64,000 bases of DNA from NCBI GenBank assembly GCA_963422675.2, contig CAXVYS010000024.1:1-64000 (forward strand), in the 5' to 3' direction. Position 1 is the first letter of the stretch. Every line of letters begins with the position of its first letter. The stretch comes from UBA4416 sp963422675 (lineage in GTDB: Bacteria > Bacteroidota > Bacteroidia > B-17B0 > Aurantibacillaceae). Both the position numbers and the translations under genes were made by a program. Below are positions 27,899 through 35,888 of this stretch, piece by piece. Under the pieces are notes generated by a model. The model made no database searches and was not told the DNA's origin. It saw nothing but the letters and a program-made list of their open reading frames with translations.

Positions 27899-28576
27899 TC
27901 AAATACTTTGCAAAGCCCAATCAATCGTTTTTTTGTGATGTGCTTTTAAGTATTTGTTGGTTTTAGAGAAATGATAATTTCCAAAAAAAGCTCCTCTCGC
28001 CAGTGGTGAAGGGTGCGCTGCATCTAAGATCAGGTGCTTATTTGCATCTATTAACGCAGCCTTAGATTTAGCATAATTACCCCACAATAAAAACACACAA
28101 TGTTCTTTTTCATCAGAAATCAATTTTATAACGGCATCGGTAAATTGTTCCCAGCCTTTTTTTTGATGGCTCCCCGCTTCGCCTGCTCTTACGGTTAACG
28201 TAGCATTTAAAAGCAATACGCCTTGTTTTGCCCATGCTGTAAGATTGCCGTTATTAGGGATTGTAAAGCCTACATCGGTATGAAGTTCTTTAAAAATATT
28301 TATGAGGGACGGTGGGGTTCTGATTCCATAATTTACAGAAAAACTAAGTCCATGCGCCTGGTTTAATCCATGATAAGGATCCTGACCTAACACCACCACA
28401 TTTGTATCTTCGAAAGATGTTAATTTTAACGCATTAAAAACTTCTTCTTCTTTTGGGTAAACAGTAAATTGAGTCCGTTCATTTTTAACAAATGCTGTAA
28501 GTTCCTTAAAATAAGGCTTTTTCAGCTCCTCTTCCAGTTTTACGTACCAGGTACTCTTTTCTTTTTGATCATTCAT
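27899..28576 (-). CDS. ung: uracil-DNA glycosylase
   Basis: A 225-residue family 1 UDG that excises uracil from DNA in base-excision repair. The water-activating motif GQDPYHG is at 64-70 (catalytic D66), and the DNA-intercalation/His motif HPSPLARGAFFG is near the C-terminus. Length is normal. It is monocistronic, divergent from the small lipoprotein gene at 28692. Confidence 0.97.
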   Translation of the reverse strand: MNDQKEKSTWYVKLEEELKKPYFKELTAFVKNERTQFTVYPKEEEVFNALKLTSFEDTNVVVLGQDPYHGLNQAHGLSFSVNYGIRTPPSLINIFKELHTDVGFTIPNNGNLTAWAKQGVLLLNATLTVRAGEAGSHQKKGWEQFTDAVIKLISDEKEHCVFLLWGNYAKSKAALIDANKHLILDAAHPSPLARGAFFGNYHFSKTNKYLKAHHKKTIDWALQSI

Positions 28577-28634
28577 TATAATATGTTGTTAATTATTATT
28601 TAGAAATAATTGATGTTTTTCATCTACTTTTTTT

Positions 28635-28663
28635 TTGCACTTAACGAAATTACTATATATTTG
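28635..28663 (+). promoter_or_regulatory. Bacteroidota-type promoter for the lipoprotein-ytxJ unit
   Basis: TTG at 28635-28637, an 18-nt spacer, and TATATTTG (TAnnTTTG -7 box) at 28656-28663. The predicted start of transcription near 28670 leaves a leader of about 22 nt before ATG 28692. Confidence 0.7.
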
Positions 28664-28691
28664 TTACTCCAATATAAAAACGTCAAAATCT

Positions 28692-28823
28692 ATGAAAAAA
28701 TTAGCTTTATTATCTTCTCTGCTATTTGCTTTATGCTTAACATGTAACTCATGCAAATCGCACGAAAAGTGCCCTGCATATTCTAAAGCTAATGTAAATA
28801 TTTCGGCAAAAAAATCAGTATAA
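28692..28823 (+). CDS. small (43-residue) predicted lipoprotein
   Basis: MKKLALLSSLLFALCLTCNSC is a lipoprotein signal with two possible lipobox cysteines, leaving a mature peptide of only about 22-25 residues containing HEKCPAY. A longer reading frame from 28635 starts inside the promoter and is not credible. It lies 4 nt before ytxJ and is probably cotranscribed with it. Unknown function. Confidence 0.6.
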   Translation: MKKLALLSSLLFALCLTCNSCKSHEKCPAYSKANVNISAKKSV

Positions 28824-28827
28824 TTCT

Positions 28828-29187
28828 ATGCTTTGGCATCAATTAACTGATATCCATCAGTTATCAGATATTACAGATATTTCAAAACAACAGCCCGGTA
28901 TTAATCGGGCTGTTGTTATTTTTAAACATAGCACACGGTGTTCTATCAGTTCTATGGCTTTGAGTAGAATAGAATCCAAATGGAAAGAGGATGAATCCAT
29001 TCAAATGTATTACCTCGATCTCCTTAGCCACAGGGATATTTCTAATGAAATAGCGGCTCTGTTTAATGTAGAGCATGCTTCGCCACAGGTATTGGTAATT
29101 AAAAACGGTAAATGTATTTACCATGCCTCTCATAATGGCATTTCCCCTTCAGATATCCTGGAGGCTATTACCACACAAATTCAATAA
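28828..29187 (+). CDS. ytxJ: bacillithiol system redox-active protein YtxJ
   Basis: A 119-residue thioredoxin-fold monothiol protein. The diagnostic motif FKHSTRCSISSMA places the single active cysteine at C38; the cis-Pro-like region is VEHASPQVLVIKNG. YtxJ is linked to bacillithiol chemistry (de-bacillithiolation). Its last 20 nt overlap, tail to tail, the OsmC-family gene on the other strand. It follows a small lipoprotein gene by 4 nt and shares its promoter (28635-28663). Confidence 0.88.
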   Translation: MLWHQLTDIHQLSDITDISKQQPGINRAVVIFKHSTRCSISSMALSRIESKWKEDESIQMYYLDLLSHRDISNEIAALFNVEHASPQVLVIKNGKCIYHASHNGISPSDILEAITTQIQ

Positions 29188-29575
29188 TCTGTTTTAGATC
29201 AGGGTGCAGGCTTTTTGCTACAGGACAGGTATGGGCTGCATGCTCGTATATTTTTTTCTCTTTATCCGTATATTCTCCTTTAGGAAACATGATTTTAATG
29301 TGGATTTCGCCAATTCTGCGGGGTTCTGCATACATCACTTTCGTAACCTCTGCTGTAGTTCCATCAACTTTAGTAATCCCTTCTTTCATAGCCACTATTC
29401 CCATAATAGAAATCATACAACTTGCAAGCGCAGTAGCTACCAAATCCGTTGGCGAAAACATTTCGCCCTTTCCGTGGTTATCTTTTGGAGCATCAGTAAA
29501 AATAGTTGTATTGGATTGAATATGAGTGGCCTCAGTTCTCAATTCTCCTAAATAAGTAACTTTACTTGTCATCAT
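29168..29575 (-). CDS. OsmC family peroxiredoxin-like protein
   Basis: A 135-residue OsmC/Ohr-fold protein. The two redox cysteines are C53 (ALASCMISIMG) and C117 (AHTCPVAKSL), which reduce hydroperoxides in the family. It fits the YhfA-like branch better than Ohr. A TATCTTTG -7-like box lies at 29592-29599 on the minus strand. The 3' end overlaps ytxJ by 20 nt, so the two thiol-redox genes are convergent. Confidence 0.88.
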   Translation of the reverse strand: MMTSKVTYLGELRTEATHIQSNTTIFTDAPKDNHGKGEMFSPTDLVATALASCMISIMGIVAMKEGITKVDGTTAEVTKVMYAEPRRIGEIHIKIMFPKGEYTDKEKKIYEHAAHTCPVAKSLHPDLKQIIEFVW

Positions 29576-29652
29576 ATTTTTGTTTTTTTATCAAAGATAA
29601 TAAAGCAAAGCTTATTCATTAAATAAAAATTAATAGCTACTTTTGTTTATCA

Positions 29653-30408
29653 ATGTTTAAAAGGATCTTATACATTTTAGCTTTCTTCTTTTTTACTACT
29701 ATGTGTTTTTCACAAAGTAGTGCTCAGGCTGTAGCAAATGGTCAGGATCCTAATGTATTATACCGTAATGAAATGTCTTTTGGCATTTTTGCACACAGTC
29801 GTGGTTTTGGATTAAACTTTATGCGTGCAAAACATGTTACAGGCACCCGTAAAAAATTATTCGAAGTACAGGCTTTAAATATGAAGCACCCCAAGGAAGT
29901 AAAGGTTTCCAATAACTCCGATAATTCCAAGAAATTTGTATACGGTAAGTTAAATAATATTTTACTGTTTAGAGTGGGTGTAGGATACCAAACAACCATT
30001 TTTAAACGGGCTGACAGGAAATCAGTAGAAATAAGAACTTCTTATTATTTAGGTGGTAACCTTACGTTTGCAAAGCCAACCTATGTTTTAATTTACCGCG
30101 AAAATATTACCGGAGCCAAATACCAGGAATCAGTAAAATATGACCCCGCCGTGCATACCATTGATAGCATCTCCGGTAAAGGTCCCTTGATAGATGGCTT
30201 AGGCCAGTTAAAAGTATATCCGGGTTTATATGCAAAAGTTAATTTGAGTTTTGAGTATGCACCTTATTCTAATAAAGTAAAAGCAATTGAAACAGGAGTA
30301 ATATTTGATTATTACCCAAAAGCACTGCCTATTATGGCACACAACCCCGCCGAAAATTTTGTTGTAACAGTGTATGTTGGTTTTGTTTTTGGCAAAAAAT
30401 GGTTTTAA
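29653..30408 (+). CDS. exported beta-barrel-like hypothetical protein
   Basis: A 251-residue protein with a signal peptide (ILYILAFFFFTTMCFSQ). The mature region has repeated amphipathic strands (EMSFGIFAHSRGFGLNFMRA; FRVGVGYQTTIF) and ends VYVGFVFGKKWF, an aromatic C-terminus as in small outer-membrane barrels. A TACTTTTG box at 29638-29645 is 7 nt from the ATG, so the transcript could be nearly leaderless. It overlaps or abuts lipA. Function unknown. Confidence 0.7.
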   Translation: MFKRILYILAFFFFTTMCFSQSSAQAVANGQDPNVLYRNEMSFGIFAHSRGFGLNFMRAKHVTGTRKKLFEVQALNMKHPKEVKVSNNSDNSKKFVYGKLNNILLFRVGVGYQTTIFKRADRKSVEIRTSYYLGGNLTFAKPTYVLIYRENITGAKYQESVKYDPAVHTIDSISGKGPLIDGLGQLKVYPGLYAKVNLSFEYAPYSNKVKAIETGVIFDYYPKALPIMAHNPAENFVVTVYVGFVFGKKWF

Positions 30409-30410
30409 AA

Positions 30411-31283
30411 ATGGAAAGTACTGAAGGAAATATAATAGCGGAAAGACCAAGAAAACCGGATTGGTTAAGAGTAAAATTACCCATTGGAGAAGAGTATCTG
30501 AAGGTAAGAAATATTGTAGCTCAGCATAAACTGCATACGATCTGCGAAAGCGGTAACTGCCCTAACATGGGTGAGTGCTGGGGCGCAGGAACAGCTACGT
30601 TTATGATATTAGGGAATGTGTGCACACGCTCCTGCGGATTTTGTGCCGTTGCCACAGGGAAACCAAAACCGGCTGATTGGGATGAACCGAAACGCGTAGC
30701 TAATTCTGTAAAATTAATGGGTGTAAAACATTGTGTTATTACATCGGTTGACAGGGATGACCTTAAAGATGGCGGTTCTATCATTTGGGCAGAAACCATT
30801 AAAGCGATCAGGGAAATTAGTCCTGAAACAAAATTCGAATGTTTAATTCCGGATTTTGCAGGCAAATGGGAAAATTTACAACGCATTATTGATGTAAAAC
30901 CTGATATCGTATCTCATAATATTGAAACCGTAAGGCGCCTAACCGCGCAAGTACGTATACAAGCTAAATACGATCGTAGTATGGAAGTTTTAAAACGCCT
31001 GCATGAAGCAGGTGTAAGAACCAAATGCGGACTCATGGTTGGATTAGGCGAAACGGAAGAAGAAGTTTTAGAAACAATTGATGAACTGGCGGCTGTACAT
31101 TGTGATGTAATGACCATTGGCCAATACCTGCAACCAACTCCTAAACATTTACCGGTTGCCAGATTTGTGCATCCTGATGAATTTAAAAAATGGGAAGAAA
31201 TTGCTTTATCCAAAGGATTTAAATATGTGGAAAGTGGTGCTTTAGTGCGTTCTTCGTACCATGCAGAAAAACATGTATTTTAA
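30411..31283 (+). CDS. lipA: lipoyl synthase LipA
   Basis: A radical SAM sulfur-insertion enzyme that makes lipoyl groups on octanoylated proteins such as pyruvate dehydrogenase E2. Auxiliary-cluster cysteines lie in CESGNCPNMGEC and the radical SAM cluster in CTRSCGFC; the C-terminal RSSYHAE motif supplies the serine ligand. The frame opens at 30399, overlapping the upstream gene; ATG 30411 starts 2 nt after that stop and gives the usual length. It is cotranscribed with a downstream membrane protein (3-nt gap). Confidence 0.96.
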   Translation: MESTEGNIIAERPRKPDWLRVKLPIGEEYLKVRNIVAQHKLHTICESGNCPNMGECWGAGTATFMILGNVCTRSCGFCAVATGKPKPADWDEPKRVANSVKLMGVKHCVITSVDRDDLKDGGSIIWAETIKAIREISPETKFECLIPDFAGKWENLQRIIDVKPDIVSHNIETVRRLTAQVRIQAKYDRSMEVLKRLHEAGVRTKCGLMVGLGETEEEVLETIDELAAVHCDVMTIGQYLQPTPKHLPVARFVHPDEFKKWEEIALSKGFKYVESGALVRSSYHAEKHVF

Positions 31284-31286
31284 TTT

Positions 31287-31901
31287 ATGAAACCATTAAT
31301 TTCTATCCTTTTTAAATACGCGATTTTACTTACAACGGTTGTTGTTACACTCTTATTTATTTTTACGCAAAACATCGGCTACAAAGAAATTAAGTACATT
31401 TTTGCAGGATTAGCAATAGTGTATATTATTGTTTGTTGTATAGAAGCCGAATTAATTGCTTCCATCTTAAAAGGAACAAAAAAATTCGTTTATATCACTG
31501 ATGGTTTTATCGCCAAACGCGTATTAAAAATACTTTTCTTTTTATGTTCGGGAGCAATCCTGCTATTTCCTCACAATATTGTAAGGTATATGGCTTTTAT
31601 TTGTTTTATGATTGCCTTTACCGAACTATTTGTAACACTTTGGAGGCATCTTAGAAAGCTCTGTTTTATTGCATTTGAAGGTGATAGAATCGTATTAGCA
31701 ACCAATAAAATAATTTCTATTCATGCTTCTTCTATTGTAAAAATAGAAGCGAGGCATGGCATCACGTATTTTGTTTACGACAACGATGAAGCTATTACCC
31801 TCCGAACAGATATGATGAAAGAAAAAGAGGAATTTAAAAATTCTTTATCCCAATGGATTAAAGAAAATAACCTTGAAGAAAAAGTAGTGCCCACTACTTA
31901 G
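31287..31901 (+). CDS. four-helix membrane protein with cytoplasmic tail, hypothetical
   Basis: A 204-residue protein. Four hydrophobic helices occupy about residues 8-115. A roughly 85-residue charged domain with strand pattern (GDRIVLATNKIISIHASSIVKIEARHG) follows; it resembles PH-like domains fused to membrane helices in Bacteroidota. I do not recognise a named family. It is 3 nt downstream of lipA and ends before an intrinsic terminator. Confidence 0.7.
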   Translation: MKPLISILFKYAILLTTVVVTLLFIFTQNIGYKEIKYIFAGLAIVYIIVCCIEAELIASILKGTKKFVYITDGFIAKRVLKILFFLCSGAILLFPHNIVRYMAFICFMIAFTELFVTLWRHLRKLCFIAFEGDRIVLATNKIISIHASSIVKIEARHGITYFVYDNDEAITLRTDMMKEKEEFKNSLSQWIKENNLEEKVVPTT

Positions 31902-31926
31902 ATCAATATAATTTAAAACATTACCC

Positions 31927-31967
31927 AACCCTGCCAAAATTTTAATACTGGTAGGGTTTTGTGTTTT
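31927..31967 (+). terminator. intrinsic terminator after the lipA unit
   Basis: A 10-bp stem with one G-T wobble (31927-31936/31949-31958), then TTTTGTGTTTT. Confidence 0.8.
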
Positions 31968-32046
31968 ATAATGCTACACTTTATAGCAATCATCCACTAT
32001 AAAATTGCATTATTTTGTACTATATATTTTATAGAGAGTTTGTATT

Positions 32047-32592
32047 ATGATAAAAAAAGAAAGTCTATTAGTAATCCCTGAAGAAATAGTAATGAGTAAG
32101 ATTTATATTATTCGTAACCAAAAAGTAATGCTGGATAAAGATCTAGCGGAATTATATCAGGTAGAGACCAAAGTTTTAAAACAGGCAGTAAAAAGAAATT
32201 TAGACATATTTCCCGGACATTTTATGTTTGAATTAACTGAAATTGAGTTTGAAATTTTGAGGTCACAATTTGTGACCTCAAAAGGCGGAAAGGGTGGAAC
32301 TCGTTATTTACCAATGGTTTTTACAGAACACGGGGTTTTACAATTATCAAACGTTGTAAGAAGTAATTTAGCAAAACAAATGAGTATAAGAATAATAGAG
32401 GTTTTTGTTAAACTGAGACAAACATTAAATGATAACACAGAACTACGTTTAGATATTGAAAAAATAAAAAAGAAACTGGATAATCAGGATAAGAATATGG
32501 AAATAGTATTCAGGTATTTAGATGAGCTTATTGAAAAAAAAGAAAACACCAAAGAACGACAGCTGATAGGTTACAAAATGAATGAAAAATAA
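32047..32592 (+). CDS. ORF6N domain-containing protein
   Basis: A 181-residue protein with an ORF6N domain at about 15-105 (IYIIRNQKVMLDKDLAELYQVETKVLKQAVKRN; RYLPMVFTEHGVLQLSNV). The domain is a KilA-N-related DNA-binding-type module frequent in phage and Bacteroidota genomes. A C-terminal coiled coil follows (about 120-170). No other phage gene is nearby. The gene contains a perfect 13-bp inverted repeat (32255-32283). Just upstream is an 8-bp inverted pair CTATAAAA/TTTTATAG (31997-32004, 32027-32034) that could be an operator. Its function is unproven. Confidence 0.85.
   Translation: MIKKESLLVIPEEIVMSKIYIIRNQKVMLDKDLAELYQVETKVLKQAVKRNLDIFPGHFMFELTEIEFEILRSQFVTSKGGKGGTRYLPMVFTEHGVLQLSNVVRSNLAKQMSIRIIEVFVKLRQTLNDNTELRLDIEKIKKKLDNQDKNMEIVFRYLDELIEKKENTKERQLIGYKMNEK
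32255..32283. repeat. perfect inverted repeat inside the ORF6N gene
   Basis: Arms of 13 bp (TTTTGAGGTCACA / TGTGACCTCAAAA) are separated by 3 nt. On + it encodes the LRSQFVTSK stretch of the ORF6N domain. Confidence 0.85.
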
Positions 32593-32618
32593 AAAGGGAT
32601 GCTATTGCATCCCTTTCG
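32591..32618. terminator. intrinsic terminator between the ORF6N gene and the PDH E1-beta gene
   Basis: A 10-bp stem (32593-32602/32607-32616, AAAGGGATGC/GCATCCCTTT) with a TATT loop lies between two convergent genes. The A run gives a better U-tail on the minus strand. Confidence 0.8.
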
Positions 32619-32636
32619 CTAAATTAACTATTAAAA

Positions 32637-33620
32637 TTATTTAGTAACGTACATCACGTCTTTCACTGCTTTTACAGTTTTAGCAACATTAGGCAAAGCT
32701 GCATCAATTAATGTTGGAGCATATGGTAAAGGCACATCCGCACTTGTAACCCGTCTTATAGGAGCATCTAAATAATCGAAAGCATCTTTTTGAACACGGA
32801 AAGCAATTTCAGATGAAATACTTGCCAATGGCCATGCTTCTTCAACAATTACCAAACGGTTTGTTTTTTTAACCGAATTAATTACAGTATCATAATCAAT
32901 AGGGCGTACAGTTCTTAAATCAATCACCTCAGCACTAATTCCTTCTTTCTCCAATTCTGCTGCCGCTGCTAAAGCTACTTTCATAATTTTACCAAAAGAA
33001 ACAATCGTTACATCCGTTCCTTGTTTTTTAATATCGGCTACACCAATAGGAATAACATATTCTCCGTCAGGGATCTCACCTTTATCACCATACATTTGCT
33101 CGCTCTCCATAAAAATAACCGGATCGTTATCTCTGATTGCTGCTTTTAGCAAACCTTTTGCATCATATCCATTTGATGGAACAACTACTTTTAAGCCTGG
33201 ACAATTAGCAAACCAGTTTTCAAAAGCTTGCGAGTGCTGAGAACTTAACATTCCTGCACTTGCAGTTGGTCCTCTAAAAACAATAGGACAATTATATTGA
33301 CCGCCGCTCATGCTTAAAAATTTAGCTGCCGCATTAATGATCTGATCAATGGCAACTAACGAAAAGTTAAAAGTCATAAATTCAATAATAGGACGTAACC
33401 CATTTACAGCAGCCCCTACTCCAATACCTGCAAAACCAAGTTCAGCAATTGGTGTATCAATAACACGTTTCGGACCAAATTCAGCTAACATTCCTTTACT
33501 TACTTTGTAAGCTCCGTTATATTCCGCTACTTCTTCCCCCATTAAAAAGATGGTTTCATCCCGGCGCATTTCTTCGTTCATCGCTTCACGCAGCGCTTCT
33601 CTAAATTCTACAGTTTTCAT
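32637..33620 (-). CDS. pdhB: pyruvate dehydrogenase E1 component, beta subunit
   Basis: A 327-residue beta subunit of a thiamine-diphosphate 2-oxoacid dehydrogenase. It opens with MKTVEFREALREAMNEEMRRDETIF and has the TPP-contacting Glu region (MGEEVAEYNGAY) and the GMLSSQHSQAFENWF loop that meets the alpha subunit. The sequence pattern fits PdhB rather than branched-chain BkdB. No E1-alpha or E2 gene is adjacent, so the complex is encoded at scattered loci. It needs lipoylated E2, made by LipA in the same window. Confidence 0.92.
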   Translation of the reverse strand: MKTVEFREALREAMNEEMRRDETIFLMGEEVAEYNGAYKVSKGMLAEFGPKRVIDTPIAELGFAGIGVGAAVNGLRPIIEFMTFNFSLVAIDQIINAAAKFLSMSGGQYNCPIVFRGPTASAGMLSSQHSQAFENWFANCPGLKVVVPSNGYDAKGLLKAAIRDNDPVIFMESEQMYGDKGEIPDGEYVIPIGVADIKKQGTDVTIVSFGKIMKVALAAAAELEKEGISAEVIDLRTVRPIDYDTVINSVKKTNRLVIVEEAWPLASISSEIAFRVQKDAFDYLDAPIRRVTSADVPLPYAPTLIDAALPNVAKTVKAVKDVMYVTK

Positions 33621-33776
33621 ATTATATGGATCTTTCTTTAGTTAGATGGTCGTTTTAATGCCCAAATTCCTGCTTTTATGGAAGGAATAGGACTATTTTA
33701 TTTCACAAGTTCAAATGTATATAAAAGGGCTGTAAAATAAAAAAATAAAAAAAGAAGTAAATCAAAAAAATATGAC

Positions 33777-33795
33777 TATTTTTGTCATGACAAAA
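33777..33795 (+). promoter_or_regulatory. -7 box overlapped by a 16-bp palindromic operator, XRE-Fic gene
   Basis: TATTTTTG at 33777-33784 matches TAnnTTTG. TTTTGTCATGACAAAA at 33780-33795 is a perfect palindrome that covers its 3' half and ends 9 nt before ATG 33805. No clear -33 TTG was found at the right distance. The overlap is the classic geometry for repression, probably by the gene's own HTH domain. Confidence 0.6.
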
Positions 33796-33804
33796 TAAGG
33801 AATA

Positions 33805-34881
33805 ATGTTAAGCTATAAGTTAAAAGAGCTAAGGGTTCAAAAAAAATTTAAAATGCAGGATCTTGCCCGTGAAATGGGTATTGATCAATCCCTTATTAGC
33901 AAATTTGAAAGTGGTTTGCGCAGGCCAACCAGGGAGCAGATTGTAAAGCTATCCGACTTGTTAAATGCAAAACCAAACGAATTGATGAATGCCTGGTTAT
34001 CTGATAAAATATTGGAAAACATAAAAGGATATGCGCATGCAGATGAGGTAATAAACATGGTTCATGATGCCATTGCGGGCTATCAAAAATTACTTGAGAA
34101 ATCGACGCAGCAGGCTTTACCAAAGCCCCTGATGAAATTATTGAACGATATTGATGGTTTAAAAAATAAAATAGATGCTTTAAAGCCTCTTAATAAAACT
34201 CAACTGTTTAAACTAAATGATTATTTTTTTACGGATTACACTTATGAAAGTAATAAAATAGAAGGCAATACACTTACCTTACAGGAAACAGCCATGGTTA
34301 TTAAAGAAGGCGTTACCATAGGAGGAAAAAGTGTAAGAGAACACCTGGAAGCCATAAACCATAGGGAGGCTATTGATTTTGTCAGCGATCTGGCAACTAA
34401 TCAGATCTCTTTAAACGAACGAAGTATTAAAGAATTGCATTACCTGGTTTTGAAAGGGATCTTAAATCATGACGCCGGAAAGTACAGATCTTCTGATGTA
34501 AGAATTACCGGAAGCAAACACGAGCCACCGGTGTTTTTTGATGTTCCTTTAAAAATGGAAAGCCTCATTGGTTATTACAACAGGCATCAAACAACCCTGC
34601 ACCCGGTAATCCTGGCTGCAGACATGCACCAGATACTGGTTGGAATTCATCCCTTTATTGATGGGAATGGCCGAACTTCCCGCTTGTTAATGAATCTGAT
34701 CCTATTAAAAAACGGCTATTATATTGCCAATATTAAGGGGAGTTTAGCCAGTCGTGTTAAATACTACGAAGCTCTTGAAAAAGCTCATGTAAAAGGACAG
34801 TTAATGGATTTTCGCACATTAGTTGCAAAAGCCGTAAAACACTCGCTTACAGAGTTTTATGATTTAGTAAAAACAAAATAA
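33805..34881 (+). CDS. Fic-family AMPylase-type protein with N-terminal XRE helix-turn-helix
   Basis: A 358-residue fusion. Residues 5-62 form an XRE HTH domain (MQDLAREMGIDQSLISKFESGLRRP). The Fic domain carries the complete catalytic motif HPFIDGNGRTSR at 282-293, so AMP (or NMP) transfer is likely. An inhibitory-helix motif [S/T]xxxE[G/N] is present as S149-N-K-I-E153-G, N-terminal to the Fic core, so it is a class II self-inhibited Fic protein. No separate antitoxin gene is adjacent. A palindrome on its promoter suggests autoregulation. It ends in a terminator that overlaps the etfB promoter. Confidence 0.92.
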   Translation: MLSYKLKELRVQKKFKMQDLAREMGIDQSLISKFESGLRRPTREQIVKLSDLLNAKPNELMNAWLSDKILENIKGYAHADEVINMVHDAIAGYQKLLEKSTQQALPKPLMKLLNDIDGLKNKIDALKPLNKTQLFKLNDYFFTDYTYESNKIEGNTLTLQETAMVIKEGVTIGGKSVREHLEAINHREAIDFVSDLATNQISLNERSIKELHYLVLKGILNHDAGKYRSSDVRITGSKHEPPVFFDVPLKMESLIGYYNRHQTTLHPVILAADMHQILVGIHPFIDGNGRTSRLLMNLILLKNGYYIANIKGSLASRVKYYEALEKAHVKGQLMDFRTLVAKAVKHSLTEFYDLVKTK

Positions 34882-34922
34882 AATATTGGGGTTTATCTAT
34901 TGATTTACCCCCATATTTTTTT
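34880..34922 (+). terminator. intrinsic terminator of the XRE-Fic gene
   Basis: A 12-bp stem with one mismatch (34880-34892/34907-34919) and a T-run. It overlaps the -33 element and spacer of the etfB promoter. Confidence 0.8.
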
Positions 34923-34929
34923 AAATTTG
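34900..34929 (+). promoter_or_regulatory. Bacteroidota-type promoter for etfBA
   Basis: TTG at 34900-34902, a 19-nt spacer, and TAAATTTG at 34922-34929: an exact TTG-N19-TAnnTTTG match. The predicted leader before etfB is about 95 nt. Confidence 0.8.
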
Positions 34930-35030
34930 CTGACCTTTTAAAAATTCAAAATGTTATAGTACCGTTTCAAACATTCATTTTTACAAACGCAGCTATTTCG
35001 TTCAAACAAAAAACACTTAAAAAACAACAT

Positions 35031-35774
35031 ATGAAAATATTAGTTCCTATTAGTAACGTTCCTGATACAACTACTAAAATAGCTTTTACCAATGGTGATA
35101 CTGAATTTAATACCGCCGGTGTTCAATTTATCATTAACCCTTACGACGAGTGGTACGCACTTGTTCGTGCGTTAGAATTGAAAGAAGCAGGCAAAGCAGA
35201 AAAAGTAACCATTATCAATGTTGGTTTAACGGATGCTGATGCAACCATCCGTAAAGGTTTTGCTTTAGGTGCTGATGATGGCGTACGTGTTGATGCTGAA
35301 GGCCCTGATGCTTATTTTGTGGCTGAACAAATTGCAAAATATGCAAAAGATAACGGTTATGATTTGATTATGGCAGGAAAAGAAACAATCAATTACAATG
35401 GTTCTTCTGTTGGAGGTATGATTGCCGGATTTATGGATCTTCCTTTTGTTTCTTTAGCTACTAAATTTGACCTGGAAGGAAACAAAGCAACCATTGAACA
35501 GGATGTGGATGGTGGAACTCAGGTAGTAGAATGTGAATTGCCTTTGGTTATTTCCTGTTCTAAAGGAATGGCGGAGCAACGTATTCCTAACATGAAAGGA
35601 ATTATGAGTGCACGTACCAAACCTTTAACAGTTGTGGCTGCCAACGGTTCCGATAAATTAACTAACATTAAATCCTATACATTATCTGCAGGTCGTACTA
35701 CCTGTAAAATGATTGATGAAAACAATATGGATGAGTTAGTGAATTTGTTACACACAGAAGCGAAAGTTATCTAA
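35031..35774 (+). CDS. etfB: electron transfer flavoprotein beta subunit
   Basis: A 247-residue EtfB, the AMP-binding half of the heterodimer that carries electrons from acyl-CoA dehydrogenases to the quinone pool. Seen: MKILVPISNVPDT start, INPYDEWYALVRALELKEAG, the alternating GADDGVRVD pattern, DLIMAGKETINYNGSSVGG and the C-terminal MSARTKPLTVV block. It stands under a canonical promoter and is followed after 114 nt by etfA, with a hairpin in between. Confidence 0.95.
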   Translation: MKILVPISNVPDTTTKIAFTNGDTEFNTAGVQFIINPYDEWYALVRALELKEAGKAEKVTIINVGLTDADATIRKGFALGADDGVRVDAEGPDAYFVAEQIAKYAKDNGYDLIMAGKETINYNGSSVGGMIAGFMDLPFVSLATKFDLEGNKATIEQDVDGGTQVVECELPLVISCSKGMAEQRIPNMKGIMSARTKPLTVVAANGSDKLTNIKSYTLSAGRTTCKMIDENNMDELVNLLHTEAKVI

Positions 35775-35784
35775 GGAATCGAAC

Positions 35785-35854
35785 CATTGTCTGTTGTCAC
35801 TTGTCTGATGACAGGACAAAACAGTGGACAAGGAACATCCGATAACAAACAATG
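35785..35854 (+). repeat. 70-bp imperfect hairpin between etfB and etfA
   Basis: Outer arms 35785-35798 and 35841-35854 pair at 13 of 14 positions (one wobble, one mismatch). Inner arms CTTGTC (35800-35805) and GACAAG (35827-35832) extend the stem. No T-run follows, so it is not an intrinsic terminator on +. It could stabilise or process the etfB-etfA mRNA, or be a small inserted palindromic element. Confidence 0.6.
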
Positions 35855-35888
35855 AAATTTAAAATATAACATTAAAAATTAAGATACC

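Noticed and set aside
32047..34881. ORF6N and Fic genes as a prophage or toxin-antitoxin island
   Set aside because: They are separated by the PDH E1-beta gene on the other strand, with no integrase, att sites or partner antitoxin.
35775..35787. GGAATCGAACC, resembling the T-loop of a minus-strand tRNA
   Set aside because: No acceptor, D or anticodon stems can be formed around it, and the surrounding bases form the etf hairpin.
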